Assembly: GCA_017472925.1 (NCBI GenBank) | Contig: JAFUNS010000032.1 | Span: forward strand, 1-64,000 | Direction of reading: 5' to 3' | DNA length: 64,000 nucleotides | DNA from: Bacteroides sp. | Lineage (GTDB): Bacteria; Bacteroidota; Bacteroidia; Bacteroidales; Bacteroidaceae | Shown: piece by piece, positions 17,579 to 26,257 of the stretch | Position numbering within the stretch: position 1 is the stretch's first letter | Layout of the letters: the number at the start of each line of letters is the position of its first letter | Position numbers and translations under genes: made by a program | Notes under the pieces: generated by a model | What the model was told of the DNA's origin: nothing | The model's input: only the letters and a program-made list of their open reading frames with translations | Database searches by the model: none

Positions 17579-18106
17579 ATGATAGAACTAATTGAAATAA
17601 AGACAGACAGTGCTCTATATAACTATGCTGAGCAATTAATGACAACCTCTTTTCCACAGGAAGAACGACGAGATACAGAACAACAACGATGGTATACGGA
17701 TTATAAGACATTCTTCCATTACTGCATTATAATGGATAATGCTATTCCATTAGGATTACTAACCTATTGGGATTTCCAAACATTTATCTATATTGAACAT
17801 TTTGCAATTGATAACAAGCTACGCAATTTAGGATATGGTAAACAAGCCCTAAAAGCGTTTACAGAGCAAATTAAGCTTCCTATCGTATTAGAGGTAGAAG
17901 AACCTACCAACGAAACAAGTAAACGTAGAATAAGTTTCTACGAACATCAAGGCTTTACTCTACATGAACTACCCTATTTACAACCACCTTATCGAAAGGA
18001 TGACACGTGGTTTCCACTGAAACTAATGACATACGGTGAAATAGACATGCATGGAATGTATGAAGAAGTTAAGGAAAGGATCTATAGAGAAGTATATAAT
18101 CAATAA
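17579..18106 (+). CDS. GNAT-family N-acetyltransferase
   Basis: A 175-residue acetyl-CoA-dependent acyltransferase of unknown substrate. The GNAT core shows the beta4 strand FIYIEHFAIDNKLRNLGYG, followed by the pyrophosphate-binding turn RNLGYGKQALKAF (about residues 80-95) and the beta5 region KLPIVLEVEEP. The late motif RRISFYEHQGFTLHELPYLQ is typical of small-molecule or peptide acetyltransferases. Start choice follows the promoter. It is AT-richer than most neighbours and monocistronic, ended by a strong hairpin. Confidence 0.85.
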   Translation: MIELIEIKTDSALYNYAEQLMTTSFPQEERRDTEQQRWYTDYKTFFHYCIIMDNAIPLGLLTYWDFQTFIYIEHFAIDNKLRNLGYGKQALKAFTEQIKLPIVLEVEEPTNETSKRRISFYEHQGFTLHELPYLQPPYRKDDTWFPLKLMTYGEIDMHGMYEEVKERIYREVYNQ

Positions 18107-18135
18107 AAAAGGAGTTGCTTTTGCAACTCCTTTTT
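18105..18135. terminator. Bidirectional terminator between GNAT and exbD genes
   Basis: Arms AAAAGGAGTTGC and GCAACTCCTTTT with a TTTT loop, flanked by A and T runs, serve the + strand GNAT gene and the - strand exbD operon. Confidence 0.9.
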
Positions 18136-18156
18136 ACATATTTCATACTAACTTAA

Positions 18157-18621
18157 TTACTGTCTTTGAGTAGCAGAATAGTTAATATTCAAAGCATAAG
18201 CTTGACGAAGAGCCTGCTTCACATCGGTTACGATACCCATCTTTGTTTCTTTATCAACTTTCAAAGATACAGTCATAAACGGTTGGTCTTCTTCCTTCAT
18301 GTTTTCACGTTCCTGATAGATGTAGTCCTGTACAGCAGAAACATCTTCGAACTTATCGTTCAACTGGATACGTGTTTCAGAACCCATTTGCTTTTGGAAT
18401 TGAGCAGTTGGCTTACCAATATAAATAAAGGTCACCAATGATTTCTTTTCCAACTTTTCAAGCTCTGTTCCTTGCGGTGCTCTAAACTGAACCTTCAACG
18501 TTACCTCACGCATTGTTGTAATCATCATAAAGAAGAACAACAAAGAGAAGATAAGGTCAGGCAAAGATGAGGTATTCAATTCAGGCATTCCCCTTTTACC
18601 GGATTTATTAAATTTTCCCAT
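18157..18621 (-). CDS. ExbD/TolR-family biopolymer transport protein (second copy)
   Basis: A 154-residue inner-membrane protein of a proton-driven ExbB-ExbD motor. The single helix near residues 18-38 carries the family pattern LPDLIFSLLFFFMMITTM, with the functionally key Asp in PDLIF; the rest is periplasmic (about 45-154). It is the last gene of the exbB operon, two bases after the first exbD. Two different ExbD proteins per ExbB are common in Bacteroidetes and suggest a heteromeric stator that energises TonB-dependent nutrient receptors. Confidence 0.9.
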   Translation of the reverse strand: MGKFNKSGKRGMPELNTSSLPDLIFSLLFFFMMITTMREVTLKVQFRAPQGTELEKLEKKSLVTFIYIGKPTAQFQKQMGSETRIQLNDKFEDVSAVQDYIYQERENMKEEDQPFMTVSLKVDKETKMGIVTDVKQALRQAYALNINYSATQRQ

Positions 18622-18623
18622 AA

Positions 18624-19217
18624 TTATTTACCTCCATACTTTTTAGGTTCAGCTTCTGAAATCTTTTGAGGATAGAAATCGCGAATAGCCTTTTGTTGGT
18701 CTTCTTCCAATTCGGCATATAATTGACCAAACTTAGCCTTTGACAATTCATCTCTCAATTCATTATAAGCAGCCACCAATTCATTCTGAACGTCGATATA
18801 TGCTTGATAAGAAGTACCAACGTCATTAGTTACCGAAATTACATGCTTTTCCGTTACCATGCATTCACCACCGAGCAATGGAATATTCTTCACATGCTTT
18901 TCAGGCAAATTTTCATCGTTATTCGGATTAGCGATAAATTCCTTAGCCTTAGCTTTCAATTGACCGACTTCCATGTATTCGGAGCCAACCATCAATTGAT
19001 TATCCTTATTCAAACGTACTTGGAGTACATTACGTTCCTTCACGATAACATTATCTTGTTGTTTTTGAGATGGATCTGGCGGAGGCGGAAGACGTCTTGC
19101 CAAACCTTTGTCAGTATCCATTGATGTTGTGATAAGGAAAAAGATAAGCAAAATGAAAGCCATGTCGGCAGTTGAGCTGGAATTAATTCCAGGAGTCTCT
19201 CTTTTCTTTCTTGCCAT
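18624..19217 (-). CDS. ExbD/TolR-family biopolymer transport protein (first copy)
   Basis: A 197-residue ExbD-like protein. The membrane helix (about residues 15-35) contains STADMAFILLIFFLITTSM with the proton-path Asp in ADMAF. A Pro-rich hinge (RRLPPPPDPSQKQQ) and a longer periplasmic part follow. It is larger than the usual ~140-residue ExbD owing to an added helical segment (about 110-190, containing AYIDVQNELVAAYNELRDEL). The gene lies between a small membrane-protein gene and the second exbD, 2 bases apart. Confidence 0.9.
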   Translation of the reverse strand: MARKKRETPGINSSSTADMAFILLIFFLITTSMDTDKGLARRLPPPPDPSQKQQDNVIVKERNVLQVRLNKDNQLMVGSEYMEVGQLKAKAKEFIANPNNDENLPEKHVKNIPLLGGECMVTEKHVISVTNDVGTSYQAYIDVQNELVAAYNELRDELSKAKFGQLYAELEEDQQKAIRDFYPQKISEAEPKKYGGK

Positions 19218-19245
19218 TTTTACTTATTTTTAATCAATGATAATG

Positions 19246-19707
19246 TTATTTCTTGAAGATACCGCTCATGTTAACAATAGTTGCAACAGCAGCGATAGCA
19301 ACCAAAAGATACATCGAATAAATAAACATATCAGCTAACTTCAGCATGGAAATGTCTGTATATGGTTCACCATTTACCAAAATAGGTTCAGAAGAAGCCA
19401 TACCATAACATACTGCGATAACAGCAGCCAACAATGCTAAAGCAATCACAGACTTAATAGCACCCTTTGGATTATCCTTCAAAGAAGCCACAAATTGAGC
19501 CAAACCTGCGAAAACAGCCAATACGATAGTAACAACCACCAATGCATATTTCAAATAAATTAATGCATTTGTATATTGGGGTTCCTTCAAACCCGCAGCA
19601 TTTATTGTATCAAATCCTACACAGTAATAAAGCACCAATACTACTGCAATAATAGCGAATAGTGCATATAATACGTAATAGGACATTTTATATGATAATT
19701 TAGCCAT
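19246..19707 (-). CDS. Conserved membrane protein of the exbB-exbD operon
   Basis: A 153-residue protein with about four hydrophobic helices (residues ~10-28, 48-68, 83-100 and 128-147). It has no signature I can assign. It is embedded between exbB and exbD, 40 bases after the first and 28 before the second, so it is probably an accessory part of the ExbBD motor or its assembly. The arrangement exbB / small membrane protein / exbD / exbD recurs in Bacteroidales as far as I know. Confidence 0.75.
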   Translation of the reverse strand: MAKLSYKMSYYVLYALFAIIAVVLVLYYCVGFDTINAAGLKEPQYTNALIYLKYALVVVTIVLAVFAGLAQFVASLKDNPKGAIKSVIALALLAAVIAVCYGMASSEPILVNGEPYTDISMLKLADMFIYSMYLLVAIAAVATIVNMSGIFKK

Positions 19708-19747
19708 TGTTCTAATTTTTAAATATTAGACTTTCCGTGAGATTTGA

Positions 19748-20503
19748 TTACTTCTTGTACTTCAAGTTGTACTTCATGATCATATCCAGCAATGTGATAG
19801 AAGATTCTTCCATAGCTGCTGTCAAAGCTTCAATCTTAGACAAAATGTAGTTATAGAAAATCTGAAGAACCAATGCTGCTACGATACCGAAGATAGTTGT
19901 AATCAAAGCCACTTTCATACCACCGGCAACAACTGTCGGAGAAATATCACCAGCTGCTTGGATATCGTCGAACGCCATAACCATACCGATTACAGTACCC
20001 AAGAACCCAAGTGACGGAGACATTGCGATGAACAATGTAATCCAAGAGCAACCCTTTTCAAGGTAACCAGCTTGAACGCCACCGAAAGAAACTACAGAAC
20101 GTTCTACTACGTCCAAACCTTCGTCGATTCTCATCAAACCTTGGTAGCAGATAGAAGCAACAGGACCACGAGTGTTACGGCAGATAGTCTTAGCACCTTC
20201 TACATCACCCTTTTCCAAAGCAGCTTCCAAGTTAGCCATCAATTTCTTAGTGTTAACTTCAGCCAAGCTCAAGTAAACGATACGTTCAATACAGAATGCC
20301 AAACCGATAACCAAAGCGATAGATACCAAAGACATAAAGTCAGCACCACCTTCGATGTACTTAGTCTTAATTTCCTTGTGGATACCACCTTCTTCAACTA
20401 CAGTTGTTTCAGCTGCAGCAGCTTCTTCCTGAGCCATCATAGGCTGAATTGAACCAAGAGTCATGACTCCCATCACTGCAAGAATTGCAAATAACTTTTT
20501 CAT
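19748..20503 (-). CDS. ExbB/TolQ-family proton channel protein
   Basis: A 251-residue pore-forming subunit of the ExbBD motor. Unlike short ExbBs it has an N-terminal signal-like segment and an Ala/Glu-rich stretch (residues ~22-45, EEAAAAETTVVEEGG) before helix 1 (about 52-75, FMSLVSIALVIGLAFCIERI). The MotA/TolQ/ExbB core covers about 100-240, with helix 2 at APSLGF-like SPSLGFLGTVIGMVMAF and helix 3 at VALITTIFGIVAALVLQIF. First gene of the operon; the tRNA-Ser gene lies 69 bases upstream on the same strand and no clear promoter was seen in between. Confidence 0.93.
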   Translation of the reverse strand: MKKLFAILAVMGVMTLGSIQPMMAQEEAAAAETTVVEEGGIHKEIKTKYIEGGADFMSLVSIALVIGLAFCIERIVYLSLAEVNTKKLMANLEAALEKGDVEGAKTICRNTRGPVASICYQGLMRIDEGLDVVERSVVSFGGVQAGYLEKGCSWITLFIAMSPSLGFLGTVIGMVMAFDDIQAAGDISPTVVAGGMKVALITTIFGIVAALVLQIFYNYILSKIEALTAAMEESSITLLDMIMKYNLKYKK

Positions 20504-20572
20504 GTGTGTCTAATTTTTTAAGATTAATTAATAATATTATTTATACATTTAATTGTTTACTATTTCACTTGC

Positions 20573-20659
20573 GGAGAGAGCGGGATTCGAACCCGCGAAA
20601 CACTTTTGGCGTTTACACGCTTTCCAGGCGTGCCTCTTCAACCACTCGAGCATCTCTCC
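20573..20659 (-). tRNA. tRNA-Ser (anticodon GGA)
   Basis: The minus strand gives an 87-base tRNA: acceptor arms GGAGAGA/TCTCTCC, D-arm GCTCGAGTGGTTGAAGAGGC, anticodon stem-loop CACGC-CTGGAAA-GCGTG (anticodon GGA), a long variable arm typical of Ser, and GGTTCGAATCC in the T arm. It reads UCC/UCU serine codons. CCA is not encoded. Confidence 0.95.
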
Positions 20660-20806
20660 TTTTGGCACTTTCAAGACCACTCTTCCGAAATCGGCTGCAA
20701 ATTACAAAGAAATTTGGGAATTGCAAACGTTTTCAGCTACAAATGTATCCTTTTTTTTCGTCTTAAGCAGATTTATTAAGATTAAACTCATTTAAAGAGC
20801 CAATTT

Positions 20807-21601
20807 TTAATAAACTTTAAAGACTTTCTCCACCCTTTTGAACACTTTTAAAGCATTTCGGGTGGTTTCCTTCTTTATTTCTCCAACCTCCACTCCATGT
20901 ACTTCTGCCAACTTTTCGGCCACCTTTATTATATAGGATGTTTCATTCCGTTTTCCACGATAAGGCACAGGAGCCAAATAAGGTGAATCCGTTTCCAATA
21001 CCAAACGTTCTAAAGGTACCGTTTGTAGAATTTGGGGCAAAGTACTTTTTTTGAAAGTTACCACCCCATTAATCCCAATCATGAAACGGTCATAATCCAA
21101 CACTTGTTCCATTTCTTCGGAAGTTCCTGTAAAACTATGAAAAATACCGTTCAGTTGGGTATTCTTATAGGGGGCCAACACTTCGAAAAGTTTTGTAAAG
21201 GCTTCACGGCAATGAATGACCAAAGGTAAATCATATTCAAGCGCCCAATGGATCTGTTCATCCAATACTTGTTGCTGTTCTTTCAGATAAGTCTTATCCC
21301 AATACAAATCCATGCCCACTTCACCAATGGCGATATAAGGATGCCCTTCGCCCAACAGTTCTTTCATCGCCTTTACCTTCTCCATGGATTCTCCATCAAC
21401 AGACGTAGGATGAAAGCCAAGCATAGGAAAGCAATAATCCGGATATGCATTACAAACGTTCAACATATCAGCAACGGTAGTATCGTCGATATTAGGCATA
21501 AATACATGAGTGATTCCCACCTCCTTAGCCCGTTGGATCACTTCCGTCAGATCGTCTGTAAACTCTTCGACAAACAAATGAGAATGTGTATCTATCATCA
21601 T
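20807..21601 (-). CDS. TatD-family metal-dependent hydrolase (DNase)
   Basis: A 264-residue TIM-barrel amidohydrolase-like nuclease. Metal ligands are visible in MIDTHSHLF (HxH), IGEVGMDLYW (Glu), LPLVIHCREAF (His), IFHSFTG (His) and LETDSPYLAPVPYRGKRN (Asp). TatD proteins are 3'-5' exonucleases/DNases with roles in DNA repair. Its ATG overlaps the stop codon of the polyprenyl synthase gene by one base, so the two are translationally coupled. Confidence 0.93.
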   Translation of the reverse strand: MMIDTHSHLFVEEFTDDLTEVIQRAKEVGITHVFMPNIDDTTVADMLNVCNAYPDYCFPMLGFHPTSVDGESMEKVKAMKELLGEGHPYIAIGEVGMDLYWDKTYLKEQQQVLDEQIHWALEYDLPLVIHCREAFTKLFEVLAPYKNTQLNGIFHSFTGTSEEMEQVLDYDRFMIGINGVVTFKKSTLPQILQTVPLERLVLETDSPYLAPVPYRGKRNETSYIIKVAEKLAEVHGVEVGEIKKETTRNALKVFKRVEKVFKVY

Positions 21602-22578
21602 TACATTTTCCGATTCATCATACTACATGCAAGCGCTTTCAGCGTTTTTTTCCTGTCTTCCGGCAATTCAACCGTCGACAAAGCAGCCAACCCCTCTTCA
21701 TACAATGCATCAATCTTTCTTTGGCAAAGTTCACCTATACCTATATTATTATAGATACGAGTAACTGCCGCAATTTTTTCTTTTTCCTGACCTTCCCGTA
21801 CCGACAACCAATACTCCAATTCCTTTCGTTGTTCTTCATCAGCCATAGCCAATGCGGTAATCAACATATATGTTTTCTTGTTACACAAAATATCACCACC
21901 GATATTTTTGCCAAACACCTTAGGGTCACCATACACATCCAAGAAATCATCTTGTAATTGGAAAGCCAATCCCATCTTCACACCAAACTTATACAATTTG
22001 TCCTGATCTTCCACCGAAGCATCAGCCAGGCAAGCACCAATCTTCAAGGCTGCCGCCAACAATACCGAAGTTTTCAGTCGAATCATTTCTATGTATTCGT
22101 CAGCTGTTACGTCTTGACGGGTTTCAAATTCCATGTCCCATTGCTGTCCTTCACAAATCTCCATGGTGGTAGTTGTAAAAATATCCAATACCAGCTTCAA
22201 TTTGTCTTCCGGACAATCGGCCATCAGCCGATAAGCCAAAATCAGCATAGCGTCACCCGATAGGATAGCAGTATTCTCGTTCCATACATTATGTACAGTA
22301 GGTTTTCCTCGACGCATATCCGCTTTATCCATCACATCGTCATGCAACAACGTATGATTATGATAAGTTTCCAAACCGACAGCTTGCGGCAAAATTGTAT
22401 CCACATCTTCCTTATATAAATTATAGGCCATCAACATCAGCACAGGACGAATACGTTTGCCTCCTAATGACAATTCATAAGAGATAGGTTCATACAGCCC
22501 CATAGGTGGGCGAGCATAAGGCATTTGCTTGATATAAGCATTCACTTTTTCCAGCAATTCATGAGCAGAACAACACAT
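21601..22578 (-). CDS. Polyprenyl (isoprenoid) diphosphate synthase
   Basis: Trans-prenyltransferase of 325 residues that condenses isopentenyl diphosphate onto allylic diphosphates. The first aspartate-rich motif lies in LLHDDVMDKADMRRG (DDxxD) and the second in QLQDDFLDVYGD; SLGGKRIRPVLMLMAYNL is the substrate-binding GKxxRP region. The open frame continues 21 codons upstream, but that part crosses the hairpin ending the tonB gene, so MCCSAHELLEKV at 22578 is preferred; ATG 22584 is the other option. Chain length cannot be fixed; the bulky residues before DDxxD suggest a medium chain product such as for menaquinone. Confidence 0.9.
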   Translation of the reverse strand: MCCSAHELLEKVNAYIKQMPYARPPMGLYEPISYELSLGGKRIRPVLMLMAYNLYKEDVDTILPQAVGLETYHNHTLLHDDVMDKADMRRGKPTVHNVWNENTAILSGDAMLILAYRLMADCPEDKLKLVLDIFTTTTMEICEGQQWDMEFETRQDVTADEYIEMIRLKTSVLLAAALKIGACLADASVEDQDKLYKFGVKMGLAFQLQDDFLDVYGDPKVFGKNIGGDILCNKKTYMLITALAMADEEQRKELEYWLSVREGQEKEKIAAVTRIYNNIGIGELCQRKIDALYEEGLAALSTVELPEDRKKTLKALACSMMNRKM

Positions 22579-22589
22579 AGGCATTATAA

Positions 22590-22597
22590 TAAAGGTA
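22590..22597 (-). promoter_or_regulatory. Candidate -7 box (TACCTTTA) for the polyprenyl synthase gene
   Basis: It deviates from TAnnTTTG in the last base and would give a leader of only about 5 bases. It is placed between the tonB terminator and the start codon. Confidence 0.35.
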
Positions 22598-22601
22598 ACA
22601 G

Positions 22602-22630
22602 AAAAAGAGGCTGCTTTTCGGGCAGCCTCT
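22602..22630 (-). terminator. Terminator after tonB
   Basis: On the minus strand AGAGGCTGC pairs with GCAGCCTCT and is followed by a run of T, 20 bases after the tonB stop codon. Confidence 0.85.
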
Positions 22631-22649
22631 ATTTGATTCAATTCAAAGA

Positions 22650-23336
22650 TTACTGTAATCTAAACATAACCGGCAAAGTATACTTAACGCGTACAGCCTT
22701 ACCACGTTGCTTACCTGGCTTCCACTTCGGCATCAAACCTACTACGCGGAGAGCTTCCTTGTCCAAATAAGGGTCAACACCACGAGCAACAGTTGCATCA
22801 ACGATAGAACCGTCACGGTTAACCACGAACTGAACGATTACACGACCTTGTACACCATTTTCCTGAGAAATAGTAGGATACTTCATGTTCTTACCCAACC
22901 ACTTCATACATTCACCCATACCACCGGGGAATTCAGGCATTTCTTCTACCACTTGGAAGATTTGTTGTTCTTCCACTTCTTCTTCTTCCACTTCAACCGG
23001 CACATATTTAACTTCTACAGCCTTATCAGTTTCGTCAGAAGCCTGAATAGTAGTTTCTTCTACGTCTGCATCATTTTCTGCAATTTCGATAATTTCTTCA
23101 GCCTTAGGAGCTTCAGGTGGTGGAGGCGGAGCCTTTTGTTCTTCCTGTTCTGTGATAGGAATCATTTCTTCTTCAAATACGACTTCGGACAGACCAGAAT
23201 CAATGTTGATGACCTTATCACGTTCACTCCATTCGAACGCAATAAACATCACCGCCAATGCCAGTACATAACCGATAAGCAGACCGGTACTCTTCTTACC
23301 TTCCAAGTCCGCTTTGGGCGATTTTTTAACTTCCAT
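22650..23336 (-). CDS. TonB-family energy transducer
   Basis: Periplasm-spanning protein of 228 residues that carries ExbBD energy to TonB-dependent outer-membrane receptors such as SusC-like ones. An N-terminal helix (about residues 18-36, GLLIGYVLALAVMFIAF) is followed by a proline/acidic linker (APPPPPEAPKAEEI, then VEEEEVEEQQ). The C-terminal TonB domain holds GVQGRVIVQFVVNRDGSI and ends KVKYTLPVMFRLQ-like at VMFRLQ. It is separated from the exbB operon by tatD and tRNA-Ser but lies on the same strand. Confidence 0.93.
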   Translation of the reverse strand: MEVKKSPKADLEGKKSTGLLIGYVLALAVMFIAFEWSERDKVINIDSGLSEVVFEEEMIPITEQEEQKAPPPPPEAPKAEEIIEIAENDADVEETTIQASDETDKAVEVKYVPVEVEEEEVEEQQIFQVVEEMPEFPGGMGECMKWLGKNMKYPTISQENGVQGRVIVQFVVNRDGSIVDATVARGVDPYLDKEALRVVGLMPKWKPGKQRGKAVRVKYTLPVMFRLQ

Positions 23337-23381
23337 AAATGAAATTTAAATTGGTTAATACTAATGTGCTTTCACACGAGG

Positions 23382-23389
23382 CAAAAGTA
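23382..23389 (-). promoter_or_regulatory. -7 box (TACTTTTG) for tonB
   Basis: TACTTTTG on the minus strand, 45 bases before the tonB start, fits TAnnTTTG. Confidence 0.55.
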
Positions 23390-23484
23390 ACACAATTATT
23401 TTAAATAAAAAGCATTCACTCAATAAAATTATGCTAAAACCTGTTATTTTTTTGAGAATATAATAGAGGGATTTTTGTTTTCAT

Positions 23485-23492
23485 TATCTTTG
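23485..23492 (+). promoter_or_regulatory. -7 box (TATCTTTG) for cmk-ispH
   Basis: TATCTTTG predicts a start near 23499 and a ~110-base leader made almost wholly of a palindromic repeat element (23504-23579). Confidence 0.6.
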
Positions 23493-23503
23493 TACACCTT
23501 TCT

Positions 23504-23579
23504 TGTCATCCAGAACTCGCGAAGGATCTGTTAGCACAAACGTAAATGTACCAGATTCTTCACTTTGTTCAGAATGACA
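23504..23579 (+). repeat. GTCATCC palindromic element, diverged copy in the cmk leader
   Basis: The left arm begins TGTCATCCAGAACTCGCGAA and the right arm ends TTCAGAATGACA. Arms and spacing match the copies at 40984, 44533 and 49343, with more substitutions. If transcribed, it would fold into a hairpin just before cmk. Confidence 0.7.
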
Positions 23580-23609
23580 TTATACATTAGTCATATAAAA
23601 CGTTCTACA

Positions 23610-24299
23610 ATGAAAAGAATAACAATTGCCATCGACGGCTACTCGTCTTGCGGAAAAAGTACAATGGCCAAGGATTTGGCTCGCGAAATCGGTTATATTT
23701 ATATCGATAGTGGTGCGATGTATCGGGCTGTCACTTTATATGCTTTAGAAAATGGGCTGTTCGGTTCAGAAGGTATTGACACGGAAAAGTTAAAGCAAGC
23801 CATACCTAATATTCAGATTTCTTTCCAATTAAATCCGGAGACTCAACGACCTGTGACCTATTTGAACGGTAAATTGGTGGAAGACCGCATCCGTAGCATG
23901 GAAGTATCTTCACACGTTAGCCCAATAGCCGCATTGGATTTTGTGCGTGAGGCATTGGTTAAGCAGCAACAAGAAATGGGTAAGGCAAAAGGTATCGTAA
24001 TGGACGGCCGTGACATCGGCACAGTTGTATTCCCAGATGCAGAACTGAAGATATTTGTTACCGCTTCTGCCGAAATCCGTGCCCAACGTCGCTACGATGA
24101 ACTAAAGGCTAAAGGACAAGAAGCGTCCTTCGAAGAAATTCTGAGCAACGTAAAGGAACGCGATTATATCGACCAAAACAGAGCGGTAAGTCCTCTTAGA
24201 CAAGCTGAAGATGCCCTACTACTTGACAATAGTAACTTGACCATTGAAGAACAAAAGCAATGGTTGGCCGAACAATATCAACGAGTTATCCATGGTTAA
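23610..24299 (+). CDS. cmk: Cytidylate kinase
   Basis: Phosphorylates CMP/dCMP to the diphosphates; 229 residues from ATG 23610. The P-loop is [16 protein letters not shown], with [17 protein letters not shown] for nucleotide binding and [20 protein letters not shown] as the family-specific block; [10 protein letters not shown] is the LID region. The open frame extends back to 23565, but that part lies in the repeat-derived leader and has no homology. Its last 8 bases overlap ispH. Confidence 0.96.
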   Translation: MKRITIAIDGYSSCGKSTMAKDLAREIGYIYIDSGAMYRAVTLYALENGLFGSEGIDTEKLKQAIPNIQISFQLNPETQRPVTYLNGKLVEDRIRSMEVSSHVSPIAALDFVREALVKQQQEMGKAKGIVMDGRDIGTVVFPDAELKIFVTASAEIRAQRRYDELKAKGQEASFEEILSNVKERDYIDQNRAVSPLRQAEDALLLDNSNLTIEEQKQWLAEQYQRVIHG

Positions 24300-25179
24300 T
24301 GTAGAAATTGACAACGGATCCGGATTCTGCTTTGGAGTAACTACAGCTATCAAAAAAGCCGAAGAAGAATTAGCAAAGGGGAACACACTCTATTGCTTGG
24401 GGGACATCGTGCATAATGGACAAGAATGTGAACGCTTAAAAAAAATGGGATTGATTACCATCAATCACGAAGAATTTGCCCAATTACGCCATGTAAAAGT
24501 ATTACTTCGAGCCCACGGAGAGCCTCCGGCTACTTATGAATTGGCCCGCAAAAATCAAATAGAAATTATCGATGCTACTTGTCCGGTAGTCTTACGTTTG
24601 CAAAAACGTATTAAACAAGAATATGACAACACCCAAAATGGACGTTCCAAACAAATTGTCATCTATGGAAAGAACGGCCATGCAGAAGTATTGGGATTAG
24701 TGGGACAAACGAATGGAGAAGCCATTGTCATCGAAAATTTAGGGGAAGCAAACCGACTTGATTTCACCAAAGACATTCGTCTCTATTCACAAACCACCAA
24801 ATCGGTTGATGAGTTTTGGCAGATTGTAGAATATATTAAAGCTCACATTTCGTCAGAAGCCAGTTTTGAATATTTCGATACCATTTGCAGACAAGTAGCC
24901 AACCGAATGCCAAACATTCGGGATTTTGCCACCAACCACGACCTCATCCTGTTTGTTTGCGGAAGAAAGAGTTCCAATGGAAAAATCTTATACCAAGAAT
25001 GTAAACAAGTGAACAACAATACATACCAAATAGACCAGCCTAACGAGATTGAAGCACAATGGCTGGAAAATGCCCATTCTATCGGTATATGTGGAGCTAC
25101 TTCTACCCCCAAATGGTTAATGGAAGAATGTAAAAAAGTCATCCTACAAGAAGAAACAGCCAACAAAAATGCTGATTAA
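24292..25179 (+). CDS. ispH: 4-hydroxy-3-methylbut-2-enyl diphosphate reductase
   Basis: Last enzyme of the non-mevalonate isoprenoid pathway: reduces HMBPP to IPP and DMAPP. It has 295 residues. Its three iron-sulfur cysteines are at C13 (GSGFCFGV), C97 (DATCPVV) and C199 (FDTICRQV). Catalytic GEP and histidine motifs appear as DIVHNGQE and RAHGEPP. The start at 24292 lies inside the cmk 3' end (ATGGTTAATG), giving translational coupling; the open frame upstream of that is cmk sequence. Co-transcription with cmk is usual in Bacteroidetes, as in the Gram-positive fused or paired arrangements. Confidence 0.96.
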   Translation: MVNVEIDNGSGFCFGVTTAIKKAEEELAKGNTLYCLGDIVHNGQECERLKKMGLITINHEEFAQLRHVKVLLRAHGEPPATYELARKNQIEIIDATCPVVLRLQKRIKQEYDNTQNGRSKQIVIYGKNGHAEVLGLVGQTNGEAIVIENLGEANRLDFTKDIRLYSQTTKSVDEFWQIVEYIKAHISSEASFEYFDTICRQVANRMPNIRDFATNHDLILFVCGRKSSNGKILYQECKQVNNNTYQIDQPNEIEAQWLENAHSIGICGATSTPKWLMEECKKVILQEETANKNAD

Positions 25180-25204
25180 ACCAACATTGAATCGATAATG
25201 TTAT

Positions 25205-25212
25205 TAACTTTG
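25205..25212 (+). promoter_or_regulatory. -7 box (TAACTTTG) for pfkA
   Basis: TAACTTTG lies 25 bases ahead of the pfkA ATG at 25238. Confidence 0.6.
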
Positions 25213-25237
25213 CACCTGTAAATAAAAAAAGATTGTT

Positions 25238-26218
25238 ATGGGAACAATTAAAAGTATTGGTATTTTAACTTCCGGAGGCGATGCCCCTGGAATGAACGCA
25301 GCCATTCGTTCGGTAACCCGCTCGGCTATCTACAATGGGCTGAAAGTATTTGGTATCTATAGAGGATACAAAGGATTGGTTACTGATGAAATCCAAGAAT
25401 TCAAAACTCAAAACGTAAGTAATATCATTCAAATGGGAGGTACCATCCTTAAAACCGCCCGTTGCAAAGAATTCACTACCCCAGAAGGACGTGCCCAAGC
25501 TTATGAAAACATGAAGAAGCACGAAATTGATGCTTTGGTAGTAATTGGCGGTGATGGGTCATTGACCGGTGCACGTATTTTCGCTCAAGAATATGACATA
25601 CCTTGCATCGGACTTCCTGGTACTATCGACAATGACTTATATGGTACAGATACAACCATTGGTTATGATACTGCACTGAACACTATTTTGGATGCAGTTG
25701 ACAAGATTCGTGATACAGCTACTTCACATGAACGTTTGTTCTTCGTTGAAGTAATGGGACGCGATGCCGGTTTCTTAGCTTTGAATGGCGCCATAGCTGC
25801 TGGTGCAGAAGCTGCCATTATACCGGAGTTCAGTACCGAGGTTGACCAATTGGAACAATTCATCAAGCAAGGTTTCCGAAAGTCCAAGAGTAGTAGTATT
25901 GTATTGGTAGCCGAAAGCGAACTGACAGGTGGGGCTATGCATTATGCAGAACGCGTAAAGAATGAATATCCAGAATACGATGTACGTGTGACCATTCTCG
26001 GGCACTTACAACGTGGGGGACGTCCAACCGCTCACGACCGTATCATCGCCAGTCGCATGGGAGTAGCCAGTATTCAAGCTTTACTCGAAGGCCAACGCAA
26101 TGTTATGATTGGTATTGAGAACAACAAGATAGTTTATGTTCCATTTGCCAAAGCCATCAAGAATGATAAGCCTATCGACAAAGAACTGGTAAATGTACTT
26201 CATGAATTGAGTATCTAA
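25238..26218 (+). CDS. pfkA: 6-phosphofructokinase (ATP-type signature)
   Basis: Commits fructose-6-phosphate to glycolysis; 326 residues. [19 protein letters not shown] is the nucleotide-binding start. [12 protein letters not shown] carries the glycine that marks ATP-dependent rather than pyrophosphate-dependent enzymes, which have GGDD there. [20 protein letters not shown] contains the catalytic TIDND, and [12 protein letters not shown] and [14 protein letters not shown] bind fructose-6-phosphate. It is monocistronic, with its own promoter and a bidirectional terminator. Confidence 0.97.
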   Translation: MGTIKSIGILTSGGDAPGMNAAIRSVTRSAIYNGLKVFGIYRGYKGLVTDEIQEFKTQNVSNIIQMGGTILKTARCKEFTTPEGRAQAYENMKKHEIDALVVIGGDGSLTGARIFAQEYDIPCIGLPGTIDNDLYGTDTTIGYDTALNTILDAVDKIRDTATSHERLFFVEVMGRDAGFLALNGAIAAGAEAAIIPEFSTEVDQLEQFIKQGFRKSKSSSIVLVAESELTGGAMHYAERVKNEYPEYDVRVTILGHLQRGGRPTAHDRIIASRMGVASIQALLEGQRNVMIGIENNKIVYVPFAKAIKNDKPIDKELVNVLHELSI

Positions 26219-26225
26219 TAAATAA

Positions 26226-26257
26226 TAAGAGCCTTCATTTTGAAGGCTCTTTTTTAT
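26226..26257. terminator. Bidirectional terminator between pfkA and meaB
   Basis: Arms AAGAGCCTTCA and TGAAGGCTCTT with a short T loop and a T run. The right edge touches the meaB stop. Confidence 0.9.
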
